Source: JASFWK01 sp050049355 | GTDB lineage: Bacteria; Chloroflexota; Anaerolineae; B4-G1; DUEL01 | Assembly: GCA_050049355.1 (NCBI GenBank) | Contig: JASFWK010000009.1 | Coordinates: forward strand, 1 to 42,069 | Direction: 5' to 3' | Length of the DNA: 42,069 nt | Shown here: piece after piece, positions 1-8,042 of the stretch | Position numbering within the stretch: the stretch's first letter is position 1 | How the letters are laid out: each line of letters starts with the position of its first letter | Translations under genes and position numbers: made by a program | The notes under the pieces: generated by a model | Databases searched by the model: none | What the model saw: the letters and a program-made list of their open reading frames with translations, nothing else | What the model was told of the DNA's origin: nothing

Positions 1-1093
1 GGTGACCGACCTGGAGAAGAAAGGACGGCGCACCACGGCCCGCTTCTTCGATGGCTCAAAACCGGAGTACCCCCGACCGATGCGCTGCATACAGGGCTCC
101 GACGCTCACCGGCTGACCCGTGATCCCAACGACCGCCGCAACCTGGGGATAGGAGGCCGGGCCACGGAGTTGCTGCTGCCGGAAGTCAGTTTCGAGGCTC
201 TCCGGGAGCTTTTCATAGGAGACGACTTCGCTCGCACTCGCCCATACCGCCCGGCCAAGGCTCCCTTCGATCACGTGCAAGCTGCACGAGAGGAGGGGCC
301 CTCTATCGTCCAGGATTTCCACGAGCGCTACAGCCGTCGTGGCGGGCATCTCTATTCCATCTTGAGCGAGATCTGTGCCTTCGCCAACACCAACGGCGGC
401 ACCATCTATGTCGGCCTCAGCACCGATCCCAACGAACCGCCTGTTGGAGTCCGCCATCCCGATCGAGCGATCAGTTCCATTCAGGAAGAAGTCGCCAAAC
501 GAATCACACCGCCCTTGGAGATATCCACAGATACCCAGAAGACGCAAGGAAAGAAGATCGTGCGGGTAGCAGTGCCGAGGGGGGATGATCCTCCCTATGC
601 CATCGACGACAACAAAGTCTACGTCCGCAGCGAGTCCGAGACGGGATTGGCAGTGCGAGACGAAATCGTCAATCTAGTCCGACGAGCGCTGATGCCGGCT
701 CAGACAGTGGGGAAGGCAAAGAGAGGCCACATAGAACCACCGCGCACAGGCGTGGAGATAGCAGCCACCGAGGAGCGACAGGAGGTGCTGTATCACTCGA
801 TGCGCGACCTGCGCAACGGCAATGTGGTCAAGAATGTGACGCGTAAGTCCGCGCGCAAGTTGTGGCACTACGCTATCACTCAGAAGGAAGACCACCCGGT
901 GAACCCCCAAGAACTCGATTGGAAGGGAAACATCGCCCTCGTCCGCAAGCGGGAGTGGCGCGGACAGGCCCGCTACGACTTGGCCCAGCGGGAAGATGGG
1001 CAAGTCCGCGTCTATTACGGCGTCACCGACGATGGCATCCACGGCCCGTGGGCACGGCTCGTGGGGGCAGAGCCAGACTTGTCAACCGAATAG
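1..1093 (+). CDS. PHP-domain remnant plus AlbA_2 (Schlafen-type) protein, 5' end outside window
   Basis: The reading frame is open from the left edge, so the GTG at 2 is probably internal. Residues 33-36 counted from that GTG are SDAH, followed by a region with LGIGGRATELLL and FEALRELFIGDDFARTRPY. This resembles the end of a PHP-type phosphoesterase domain as found in TrlF-like proteins. Residues about 85-230 resemble the AlbA_2 (Schlafen) domain, with ICAFANTNGGTIYVGL, then KIVRVAVPRGDDPPYAI and VYVRSESET. A C-terminal stretch of about 130 residues is not recognised. AlbA_2 domains are nucleic-acid-linked modules in regulators, tRNA-targeting Schlafens and defence proteins. A role in defence or RNA/DNA metabolism is inference. 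No ATPase motif is visible in the part present, and the true N-terminus cannot be seen. Confidence 0.7.
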   Translation, partial: VTDLEKKGRRTTARFFDGSKPEYPRPMRCIQGSDAHRLTRDPNDRRNLGIGGRATELLLPEVSFEALRELFIGDDFARTRPYRPAKAPFDHVQAAREEGPSIVQDFHERYSRRGGHLYSILSEICAFANTNGGTIYVGLSTDPNEPPVGVRHPDRAISSIQEEVAKRITPPLEISTDTQKTQGKKIVRVAVPRGDDPPYAIDDNKVYVRSESETGLAVRDEIVNLVRRALMPAQTVGKAKRGHIEPPRTGVEIAATEERQEVLYHSMRDLRNGNVVKNVTRKSARKLWHYAITQKEDHPVNPQELDWKGNIALVRKREWRGQARYDLAQREDGQVRVYYGVTDDGIHGPWARLVGAEPDLSTE

Positions 1094-1135
1094 AATCCAT
1101 CAGCATAGGGCACCCTTGAGCTCCAACCGCCGGGT

Positions 1136-1197
1136 CGGGGGCGCCACAGGCAGTGGATGCAATCCCTGAGGGTGTTGCTCCCCTGCCGGCGCCCCCG
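1136..1197. terminator. Strong GC-rich inverted repeat after the AlbA_2 gene
   Basis: CGGGGGCGCC (1136-1145) pairs perfectly with GGCGCCCCCG (1188-1197). After a 3-nt bulge, GGCAG (1149-1153) pairs with CTGCC (1183-1187). It lies 43 nt after the stop at 1093 and before the MFS gene. There is no T-run after it, so a factor-independent terminator is uncertain. It could instead be a 3' mRNA stabiliser or a cruciform. Confidence 0.45.
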
Positions 1198-1263
1198 AGG
1201 GCCAGGACTGAGAGCAGAGGCTGCGTTTGCCCTATCCATCCATAACCACTTCGAGGTACTTCT

Positions 1264-2550
1264 ATGAGGTCTCGCTACCGTTGGTTCGTCGTCTTCGTGT
1301 TCTTCGTGTTTATGCTCCTCCACCAATCCGACAAGCTGCTGATCGGGTCGCTCACCACCCCCATCATGGACTCCTTTGGCATCAACGAGGAGGAGATGGG
1401 GCGGGTCTTCACCGGCGCGCTTATCGTCGCAGCCGTGCTCTACCCCCTGTGGGGCTATCTCTGCGACCGTTTCGCGCGGCCCAAGCTGCTGGCCGCGGCC
1501 TCGCTCATCTGGGGTTCAACCACCTGGCTCAGCGCCATAGCGCCCACATATCCCGCCTTCCTTGCCACCCGCGCCTCAACGGGGATTGATGACTCCAGCT
1601 ATCCCGGCCTCTACAGCCTGATCGCCGACTACTTTGGACCGCGGACACGGGGCAGGATCTACGGGCTACTGCAGCTCACAATGCCTCTGGGCTACATGAT
1701 GGGAATGGTTCTAGCCCTGCAGTTGGGCGCTGCGATCGGCTGGCGCAAGGTGTTCTACATAACCGGCTCGGCCGGCGTGCTACTGGCCATCCTGATCTTC
1801 GCCGCCGTCCGCGGAGCCCCCCGCGGCAGCAGCGAGCCAGAACTGGCAGGCCTGGAGCAGATTAGCATCTACCGCTTCGACTGGCAGCTCGCCAGAGGGC
1901 TGTTCCGCAAACCCAGCCTGTGCGTTCTGTTCGCCCAGGGGTTCTTTGGCGTCTTCCCCTGGGAGGTCATTACCTATTGGTTCATACGCTATCTAGAGGC
2001 AGAGCGCGGCTACACGGCGAATGCCGTGATGATAACCATGGGAGCAGCAGTTCTGGTGCTGGCTGGCGGCTATTTTGTCGGCGGGAGCGCGGGGGATTTC
2101 CTCTTCAAGCGCACCCAACGCGGCAGGTTGATTGTCTCCACAGTTGCCGTGCTCGTCGGGGCTCTCCTACTGCCGCTCACCCTCAGCGTTCCGAATGAGA
2201 ACCAGACCCTCTTCCTGGCGATGCTCTCCGTCAACGCCCTGGTGATCCCTTTCGCCGCGCCAAACGTCATCTCCACCGTGTACGACGTCGCCCTGCCGGA
2301 GGTGCGCAGCACGGCGATGGCGATCCACCACTTCATCGAATCGGCTGGTGCTGCGCTGGCACCCTGGCTGGCCGGCCTGATCGCCGTGCGCTCGTCTCTG
2401 CACGATGCCATTCTGCTTATCTGCGTCGCCGCGTGGGTGCTCTGCGCGATCCTCCTCGCCTTCGCCGCCTACTTGGTGCCGCGCGACATCCAGACACTGC
2501 GAAGCCAACTGCGGCGGCGGGCTAGACTGGAGCAAGCAATGGATTCATAG
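1264..2550 (+). CDS. Major facilitator superfamily transporter
   Basis: The 428-aa protein has about twelve hydrophobic segments, the normal size and topology of an MFS secondary transporter in the cytoplasmic membrane. The loop between helices 2 and 3 carries the motif-A-like GYLCDRFARPK, and helix 4 carries RASTGIDDSSYPG, which recalls the R..GIGEASY motif of Spinster-like and anion:cation symporter members. ATG 1264 has a GAGG a few bases upstream (about 1253-1256) and is followed at once by a hydrophobic helix. The substrate cannot be read from the sequence. Neighbours do not form an obvious operon: a hairpin precedes it and an RT remnant follows. Confidence 0.85.
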   Translation: MRSRYRWFVVFVFFVFMLLHQSDKLLIGSLTTPIMDSFGINEEEMGRVFTGALIVAAVLYPLWGYLCDRFARPKLLAAASLIWGSTTWLSAIAPTYPAFLATRASTGIDDSSYPGLYSLIADYFGPRTRGRIYGLLQLTMPLGYMMGMVLALQLGAAIGWRKVFYITGSAGVLLAILIFAAVRGAPRGSSEPELAGLEQISIYRFDWQLARGLFRKPSLCVLFAQGFFGVFPWEVITYWFIRYLEAERGYTANAVMITMGAAVLVLAGGYFVGGSAGDFLFKRTQRGRLIVSTVAVLVGALLLPLTLSVPNENQTLFLAMLSVNALVIPFAAPNVISTVYDVALPEVRSTAMAIHHFIESAGAALAPWLAGLIAVRSSLHDAILLICVAAWVLCAILLAFAAYLVPRDIQTLRSQLRRRARLEQAMDS

Positions 2551-2995
2551 CCCGAGCTGCACCTGCCGTCCTGGATCCTCCACAAGTTCGCACGTTAGAG
2601 AATCCAAGCGACGGCCAATCTCAGCAGCCCCATTTCGCGATCGAATGGTTCACCACGCTTTGATCAATGCTATCGAACCTCCGTTTAACTCACATTTCAC
2701 TGGCGATTCTTACGCCAGCCGGGTCGGCAAGGGAGCCCACCGGGCGCCGGGCCGCTCTCAGCAGTTCGCCCACTACCACCGCTGAGGCTGGGACCCCCTC
2801 GCTGAAGCGGGACCCCAGAGAGATACATACTGAGCCGGGAAGTGACGACAAGGCAGATGGACTCTGTCAGCGATTCGCCGCGGAAGGATCTCGGCACAAT
2901 CGCAGCATTGCCTCCCTCCACACAGGGGAGAATGCTAAGCTTCACCCGGGCTCCCCAAGCTGGGGTGAGGCGTCCCGATTGGATTGGCCTCAGGC
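2551..2995. other. Gene-free stretch with RT remnant, tandem repeat and hairpins
   Basis: This 445-nt gap holds a reverse-transcriptase fragment (2591-2785), an imperfect tandem repeat of about 17 nt (2780-2796 and 2800-2816, both ending GGGACCCC or GGACCCC) and two hairpins just upstream of the next gene. Hairpin 1 is 2904-2936: AGCATT/AATGCT outer stem, CTCCC/GGGAG inner stem, 2-nt bulge. Hairpin 2 is 2953-2965: CCCCA-AGC-TGGGG. No promoter stands out. Confidence 0.5.
2591..2785 (+). pseudogene. Reverse transcriptase (RVT_1) fragment
   Basis: About 64 codons read as RESKRRPISAAPFRDRMVHH followed by INAIEPPF, DSYASRVGKGAHRA and QQFAHYHR, then TGA at 2783. From family knowledge this matches the conserved start of the fingers/palm region of RNA-directed DNA polymerases of the retron/DGR/group II-like type (consensus R.ISAAPFRDRVVHHAL and DSYACR.GKGTH). 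Everything N-terminal and the catalytic YxDD region are absent, and the sequence before 2591 does not continue the family. It is therefore a short decayed remnant and not a working gene. The RT class cannot be decided from so little. Confidence 0.7.
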
Positions 2996-4345
2996 ATGGG
3001 AGAACCTGACACAGTGACGGGACCAATCGAACAGACAGACTCTTCCGCGGTCTGCATGCGGAGCGTGGCGGCAGCACTGCGAGGCCACTTCCTCGATCCA
3101 TTCCGACTGCGAAGCTGGGAGCGGGCGGTTCTCTCCATTGCCGCCCTCTTCGGACCCCGCGTCGTGCGTCAGCTGGTGGGCGTGGGTGCCCGTTTCCGAG
3201 GCACAAGCCAGGCCTGGGCAGACCGCATCACCGCTCAAGATCTGGCCCAGCGAGCAATCTCCCTCTACGACGACCTGGATGGTCCCTTTGACGCTGTGGT
3301 TATCGGCGCGCCTAACGGGGGCGTAGCTCACGTCGCCACGGCCCTTGATGCCCCTTTCCTCTCCCAACATTTCCTGATCAGCTTCCGCGATCCTACCGAT
3401 CCCGACGATATCGAAACCTACTCAGAGCACGGCGCAGCCCTGATCCAACGCATCCTGCGTCGGGAACCGATGGTAGCGGCCATCAACCACTACGACCCCC
3501 TGCACGACCGGTACCTGGTGCGCTGGGTGAACCACGTCCGCCTTAAGCTGCTCGACCTACCGGATGCCTACAGGGACTTCATCGAGCGCCGGCTCCGGCC
3601 CGGCGGCACTCTCGTCTTCACCGACTGCCGCTACCCCTGGCTTCAGTATAGAGTGGGCCCGCGCCACACCTTCCAAGTGGGCGGCCTGGGGGGCGTGAGC
3701 GACCGCGAGTTCCTCGAGGGAGGAGCGGCGATCGAGTCGCCACGGTATCCCGCTGACGGCTGGTCGTTGCCGGACCAGCATCTGGAGATGCAAGTCGAAT
3801 CGGAGTGGGGCGCGGCACCTCCACTCAGGGAGATTGTGGAGAACTTTGCGGCGAACCACGGCTATCGTTTCCTCCCGCTTCGGGGCGACCATCCCGAGTG
3901 GTACAGTCGCCTGGCGTTGAGGGCCCATCGGCGTGTGAGCGAGAAAGAGGGGCGAGATCCAGCAGGTGTGCTGGTCGAGATGTTCACTCAGACCAACCCA
4001 GTGGCGCCCCTGATGTCACGTCTTCTCCCCCTGTGGCTGCCCTTCAACTGCACAGACAGCCTCTACTTCCTGCGCCAGATGCGGGAGGCGCTGCCCGCCG
4101 GCCGGCCGATCCTCTTTACCCCCATTGCCAATTTCGTCGTCACGCCAGATACCGCCGACTGGGAAGCCTATCGTGAAGCGCTGGCTGGGCTGAACCTGCA
4201 AGTCCTGGGAACCCGGCGGGGGTTATTCCCTTCGGATCCGGCAGGGCTGTGGCGGCCTGCGCAAGAACTGGCCCGCTGGTGTCGTAGGCATCTTGACCCG
4301 GTGGAGGCCCGCCTATCCCCGGAAGAGCTGTCGGCCCTCATCTGA
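2996..4345 (+). CDS. Conserved-looking protein of unknown function, 449 aa
   Basis: I do not recognise this protein. It is soluble, with no signal peptide or membrane helix. The N-terminal half has FDAVVIGAPNGGVAHVATAL and FLSQHFLISFRDPTDPDD. The middle has LRPGGTLVFTDCRYPWLQYR, whose L.PGG.LVF.D pattern recalls the strand-4 region of class I SAM methyltransferases, but no clear glycine-rich SAM motif I precedes it in the usual place. The C-terminal part has LFPSDPAGLWRPAQELARW. ATG 2996 was chosen; a TTG at 2984 has a GGTGAGG 13 nt upstream (2964-2970) and is the alternative. It ends 16 nt before the membrane glycosyltransferase, so the two are probably co-transcribed and may act in the same pathway. 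Confidence 0.7.
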   Translation: MGEPDTVTGPIEQTDSSAVCMRSVAAALRGHFLDPFRLRSWERAVLSIAALFGPRVVRQLVGVGARFRGTSQAWADRITAQDLAQRAISLYDDLDGPFDAVVIGAPNGGVAHVATALDAPFLSQHFLISFRDPTDPDDIETYSEHGAALIQRILRREPMVAAINHYDPLHDRYLVRWVNHVRLKLLDLPDAYRDFIERRLRPGGTLVFTDCRYPWLQYRVGPRHTFQVGGLGGVSDREFLEGGAAIESPRYPADGWSLPDQHLEMQVESEWGAAPPLREIVENFAANHGYRFLPLRGDHPEWYSRLALRAHRRVSEKEGRDPAGVLVEMFTQTNPVAPLMSRLLPLWLPFNCTDSLYFLRQMREALPAGRPILFTPIANFVVTPDTADWEAYREALAGLNLQVLGTRRGLFPSDPAGLWRPAQELARWCRRHLDPVEARLSPEELSALI

Positions 4346-4361
4346 TCGGAGTCGGAGGAGA

Positions 4362-6335
4362 ATGGCGGAGAACATCGGGAGGCGGGAACGAATACTTCTG
4401 GCCCTTCTCCTCCTGCTAGCGGCTGGATTGCGGCTCACCCGGCTCGACCTAATCGAGTTCAAATACGACGAGGCAACAGTAGCCCGAGGTGCTCTGGCCA
4501 TTGCCCGTGGTGAGCATCTGCCCGCCGTGGGGCCGATCAGTTCGCAGGGGCCACACAACCTCCCTCTTAGCGAGTATCTGTTAGCCATCCCCTTTGCACT
4601 GTCATCCGACCCGCGCGTAGCATCCGGCTTCTTGGGATCGCTCGGCGTCGCAGCGGTGGGATTAACCTGGTGGGTGGCTCGGCGGGAGTTTGGCCCCCGC
4701 GTGGGACTCATGGCCGCGGCCCTCTTCGCCGCCAGTCCATGGGCGGTCTTCTTCAGTCGTAAGCTGTGGGCGCAGAATCAGCCATCACTCACGCTGCTCT
4801 TCGTGGCTGCACTTACAGCCTGGGCGGCACGCCGGCGGCCGTGGGCGCTGACCGGCGCGCTGGCGGCGGTAGCCGGCCTGGTGGGGCTCCACCTGGGCGG
4901 TCTGGCTTTCATCTTCGTCCTGGGCGTGACGGTGCTGATCTTCCACCGTAGACTGCGACCACTTCCCTTGCTGGTCGGCCTGGCTGCCGTGCTCCTGCTG
5001 GTGGGTCCGTACCTGCTCCACGACGCCCGCCACGGCTGGCCCAACCTGCGTGCTTTTCCTGATCTGGCACGTAGAGAGAGTCAAGTGGACCTGCAGGCAT
5101 TCAGCATGGCGGGCATGACCGTGGGGGGGTGGCACTTCTGGGATCTGGCCGGCGCGGCTCACGAGGACCTCCTGGCAGGCCTTCCGCCCCTGTGGGCCCT
5201 GGATCTACTGGAGACGACAGCGTTTTGGGCCAGTTTGACTTGGCTGGCGATCTGGCTCATTCGGTGGGGAATACGAAAGCGAGGTCCGCTGGAGGGGGAT
5301 GCCGCAGCACGATTGGTCTTGCTCTGCTGGCTGGTGGTACCGCTGCTGCTCCAGATTCGTCATGCGGCCCCGTTGGGTCCACACTACTTCATCCTGCTCT
5401 ATCCAGCCCCGCACGTGGCGATCGCCCTGGCGGCGGACGATCTATGGGCGTGGATCAAGCAGCGCAGAGCGCGTCTCGTGGTCGGGGCGACGGGAGTGTT
5501 GTTGTTGGTCGCCCTGATAGCCTGGCAGGTCTGGGCGTTCGAGAGCCTGCTGACCTTCGTGGATACCCACGATACGCAGGGCGGATACGGACCCCCGATC
5601 CACTACGCCCAGGAGGCGGTCCGGCAGGCAGAGGCACTGGTGGATGAGACAGAGGGAGCCGAACTACTACTACTGCTGCCAGGGGCCGACCCCCGCTACG
5701 ACGGCTGGGCGGCCGTGTTCGACGTGCTGGCGGGGCCGGACCGCCGCCTGGTGGATGGGCAGGAGGGGCTGATCCTTCCTCCGTCGCCGGCGGTCTATCT
5801 GGCGCTCCCTGGGACCGAGCCGGCTGCGGAGACGCTGGCGGAGGTCGGCGGACAGGTCGAATTCGCATCGCCGCTGCGGGGCGGCAGCGAGCAGCGCTAT
5901 CGGATCCTGCTGCGCCACCCGGCGCCGGTCCCGCTGCCCCACTGTCAATCGGCGCGCTGGGCCTGCGGCGTGGAATTGACCGGATGCGCCTGGTCAGGGG
6001 AACCCAGGCCTGGTGGCACGGTCCGATGGACGCTCCACTGGCGTGTGACGAACCGGCCGCCGGCCGGGGCCGGCCTGCACTGGTTCAACCACCTGGTAGA
6101 CAGCGACGGCACGCGGTGGGGACAGCAGGATGGAGTGGGGGTGCCTGCGTCCACGTGGCGCGTGGGCGATACGATGCTCGCCTGGTTCGAGATCCCCATC
6201 AGCACAGATGCACCGCCGCCGCCTTACTTCGTCCGCAGCGGCCTGTACACCTATCCTGACCTCTCTGGCGTGCCGCTCGTTGACGGGGCAGGCGAGCCAA
6301 TGGGAGATTTCGTCGAGCTAGGCCCCCTGGAATGA
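4362..6335 (+). CDS. ArnT/PMT-like (GT39/GT83 family) membrane glycosyltransferase
   Basis: The 657-aa protein starts with a membrane helix, and residues about 30-45 (FKYDEATVARGALAIARG) carry the acidic DE pair in the first large loop that is typical of GT-C enzymes using polyprenyl-phosphate sugars. About ten more hydrophobic segments follow to about residue 400, including LFAASPWAVFFSRKLWAQNQ and GPHYFILLYPAPHVAIALAA. The last 230 residues are a soluble, probably extracytoplasmic region with a beta-rich tail. It should transfer a sugar from a lipid carrier to an acceptor outside the cell; acceptor and sugar are unknown. ATG 4362 is preceded by GGAGGAG (4354-4360), better than an in-frame ATG-like start at 4293 that would overlap the upstream gene. 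Confidence 0.8.
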   Translation: MAENIGRRERILLALLLLLAAGLRLTRLDLIEFKYDEATVARGALAIARGEHLPAVGPISSQGPHNLPLSEYLLAIPFALSSDPRVASGFLGSLGVAAVGLTWWVARREFGPRVGLMAAALFAASPWAVFFSRKLWAQNQPSLTLLFVAALTAWAARRRPWALTGALAAVAGLVGLHLGGLAFIFVLGVTVLIFHRRLRPLPLLVGLAAVLLLVGPYLLHDARHGWPNLRAFPDLARRESQVDLQAFSMAGMTVGGWHFWDLAGAAHEDLLAGLPPLWALDLLETTAFWASLTWLAIWLIRWGIRKRGPLEGDAAARLVLLCWLVVPLLLQIRHAAPLGPHYFILLYPAPHVAIALAADDLWAWIKQRRARLVVGATGVLLLVALIAWQVWAFESLLTFVDTHDTQGGYGPPIHYAQEAVRQAEALVDETEGAELLLLLPGADPRYDGWAAVFDVLAGPDRRLVDGQEGLILPPSPAVYLALPGTEPAAETLAEVGGQVEFASPLRGGSEQRYRILLRHPAPVPLPHCQSARWACGVELTGCAWSGEPRPGGTVRWTLHWRVTNRPPAGAGLHWFNHLVDSDGTRWGQQDGVGVPASTWRVGDTMLAWFEIPISTDAPPPPYFVRSGLYTYPDLSGVPLVDGAGEPMGDFVELGPLE

Positions 6336-6338
6336 CAA

Positions 6339-6402
6339 GAGCCTATCCGAGACCATCCGCCTTGGCCCAAGACCAGGGCAGATAGCACTCTCAGATAGGC
6401 TC
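6339..6402. terminator. Inverted repeat between convergent genes
   Basis: GAGCCTATCCGAGA (6339-6352) pairs with TCTCAGATAGGCTC (6389-6402), 14-bp arms with one mismatch and a 36-nt loop. It sits between the ends of the glycosyltransferase (+) and acyl-CoA dehydrogenase (-). It could serve as a two-way terminator. The arm and loop sizes also fit a small non-autonomous inverted-repeat element. Confidence 0.45.
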
Positions 6403-6413
6403 CCTACCTCCGT

Positions 6414-7556
6414 CTAGTCGCGGAGGATATGGCGTGAGATGACCAGCCGCTGGATCTCGTTGGTTCCCTCACCGATAGCGCAGAGGCGCTGGTCGCGGTA
6501 CATCCGCTCCACCTCATACTCGCGGACGTAGCCATATCCGCCGTGGATCTGAATCGCCTTCCGGCAGACCCGCTCCGAGGTCTCGCTGGCGAAGAGCTTG
6601 GCCATCGAGGCCTCCTTTGTGAACCGCTCCCCCTGCTCCTTGAGCCAAGCGGCCCGCTGGACCAACAGCCGAGCGGCGTCGATCTCCGTGGCCATGTCCG
6701 CCAGCATCCATTGGATGGCCTGGAAGTCAGCGATGGGTTGGCCAAATTGAACCCGCTCCTTGGCGTACGCCAGGGCACGCTCGTAGGCGCCCTGGGCCAG
6801 ACCCACCGCCATGGCGGAAATCGCCACGCGCCCCGCATCCAGCGTGGTCAGGAAGTGCTTGAAGCCATCATTCTCTTCCCCCAGGAGGTTCTCCGCTGGG
6901 ACACGGCAGTCCTCGAAGAAGAGCTCTGAGGTCACCGAGCCCTTAAGGCCCATCTTCATCTCATCCCGTCCTGGCTGGAAACCAGGGGTCCCCTTCTCGA
7001 CAATAAAAGAAGAAATGCCCCGCGTTCCCGCCTCGGGATCAGTCTTAGCCGTGATGACCACAAGATCGGCGACAGAGCCGTTGGTGATGAAGATCTTCTG
7101 CCCGTTGATAACCCATTCGTCGCCATCGCGAACGGCCCGGGTGCGGGTGGCGCCAGCGTCGGAGCCGGCCTGCGGTTCGGTCAGACCGAAACCACCGATC
7201 TTCTCGCCGCGCGCCAAAGGAACAAGGTACTTCTGCCTCTGCTCCTCGGTGCCGAAGAGATAGATGGGTTCACAGCAAAGCGAGGTATGGGCATCCAGAG
7301 TGATGGCCACGGAGCCGGAGACACGCGCGATCTCCTCCAGCGCGATGATCAGGCTTGTATACTCGCCGCCGGGGCCGCCGTACTTCTCCGGGAAGGGTAG
7401 CCCAAGGATGCCCAGTTCTCCCATCCGACGGAAGAGGTCGTCAGGGAACTCGTCGGTCTCGTCTATCTCCTCGGCGCGAGGAGCGATCTCCTTTTCAGCG
7501 AAGTCTCGCACCATCCTGCGGATCATCTGATGTTCCTCGGTGGGTTCGAAGTCCAT
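6414..7556 (-). CDS. Acyl-CoA dehydrogenase
   Basis: The 380-aa protein has the usual length of short/medium-chain acyl-CoA dehydrogenases, FAD flavoenzymes that make trans-2-enoyl-CoA and pass electrons to ETF. Visible family motifs are FGLTEPQAGSDAGATRT (FAD/substrate loop), INGQKIFITNG, the C-terminal IQIHGGYGYVREYEVERMYR and IGEGTNEIQRL. The Glu in EGT (about residue 363) is the expected catalytic base. The start at 7556 (MDFEPTEEHQM) has GGAGGAAGG just upstream; an earlier in-frame start at 7616 would lie before the likely promoter -10. It stands alone between oppositely oriented genes. Chain-length preference is not readable. Confidence 0.92.
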   Translation of the reverse strand: MDFEPTEEHQMIRRMVRDFAEKEIAPRAEEIDETDEFPDDLFRRMGELGILGLPFPEKYGGPGGEYTSLIIALEEIARVSGSVAITLDAHTSLCCEPIYLFGTEEQRQKYLVPLARGEKIGGFGLTEPQAGSDAGATRTRAVRDGDEWVINGQKIFITNGSVADLVVITAKTDPEAGTRGISSFIVEKGTPGFQPGRDEMKMGLKGSVTSELFFEDCRVPAENLLGEENDGFKHFLTTLDAGRVAISAMAVGLAQGAYERALAYAKERVQFGQPIADFQAIQWMLADMATEIDAARLLVQRAAWLKEQGERFTKEASMAKLFASETSERVCRKAIQIHGGYGYVREYEVERMYRDQRLCAIGEGTNEIQRLVISRHILRD

Positions 7557-7602
7557 GGCAAAGCCTTCCTCCGTCTGGTTTGTGATGGAAACGATTCCAC
7601 TC

Positions 7603-7611
7603 ATTTTAGCA
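7603..7611 (-). promoter_or_regulatory. Extended -10 promoter for acyl-CoA dehydrogenase
   Basis: Read leftward, TGC-TAAAAT (7611-7603) is an extended -10 with no good -35. A start near 7596 would give a 40-nt leader containing the GGAGGAAGG ribosome site. Confidence 0.4.
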
Positions 7612-7953
7612 CACAACCGGCCAGGCGGCGAATTGCACCACTCAAGGACTGCCGGCGGTCATAGTAGCCGCGGCGTCAGATCAGATCCTCAGGCACCGTC
7701 CCGCAAGTAGCCTGTTGGCGGGCCCCCTCACGGCTCCAGCCCTCGTTCTGGCGTCGACGCCCCCATCAGAACCAGTAGACAGGCTGGGAGGAAGAGGATT
7801 TGGATGAGCCTGGCCGTTCAAGTCTCCTCACTATCCACGCATTGCCAGATGCACGCGACACAAGAGAGAAGAGTGCCGTGCGCGGGAGAACGACAGGCTT
7901 TCGGGTCGACTTCAGCGCCTTGTCTCAGACCAGATATCTCCCCTCTGCGGCTG

Positions 7954-7982
7954 TTGCCCCTCGCTGCCAATCGTGCTATAAT
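7954..7982 (+). promoter_or_regulatory. Sigma-70 promoter of the LCP-epimerase operon
   Basis: TTGCCC (7954-7959), a 17-nt spacer and a perfect TATAAT (7977-7982). Transcription should start near 7989, 54 nt before the ATG at 8043. This also argues against any start upstream of 8043. Confidence 0.7.
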
Positions 7983-8042
7983 CGCAACGCCCGCCGCGAG
8001 GCGGCGTTCCATTGTGAAGCACAGAAGGAGCAAGGGAAGCCT

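Larger units (their letters stand above)
7557..8042. other. Divergent intergenic region (acyl-CoA dehydrogenase / LCP)
   Basis: The region carries a leftward extended -10 near 7603-7611 and a rightward sigma-70 promoter at 7954-7982. The central 350 nt show no convincing gene. An open frame continues upstream of the LCP start from 7800, but it lacks any family sequence and spans the promoter. Confidence 0.5.

Noticed and set aside
2780..2816. Tandem GGGACCCC repeat as a CRISPR or attachment site
   Set aside because: Only two imperfect copies of about 17 nt. There is no spacer pattern and no integrase nearby.
7800..8042. N-terminal extension of the LCP protein
   Set aside because: The open frame crosses a consensus promoter and contains no LCP sequence; ATG 8043 with AAGGAG and a membrane helix is the better start.
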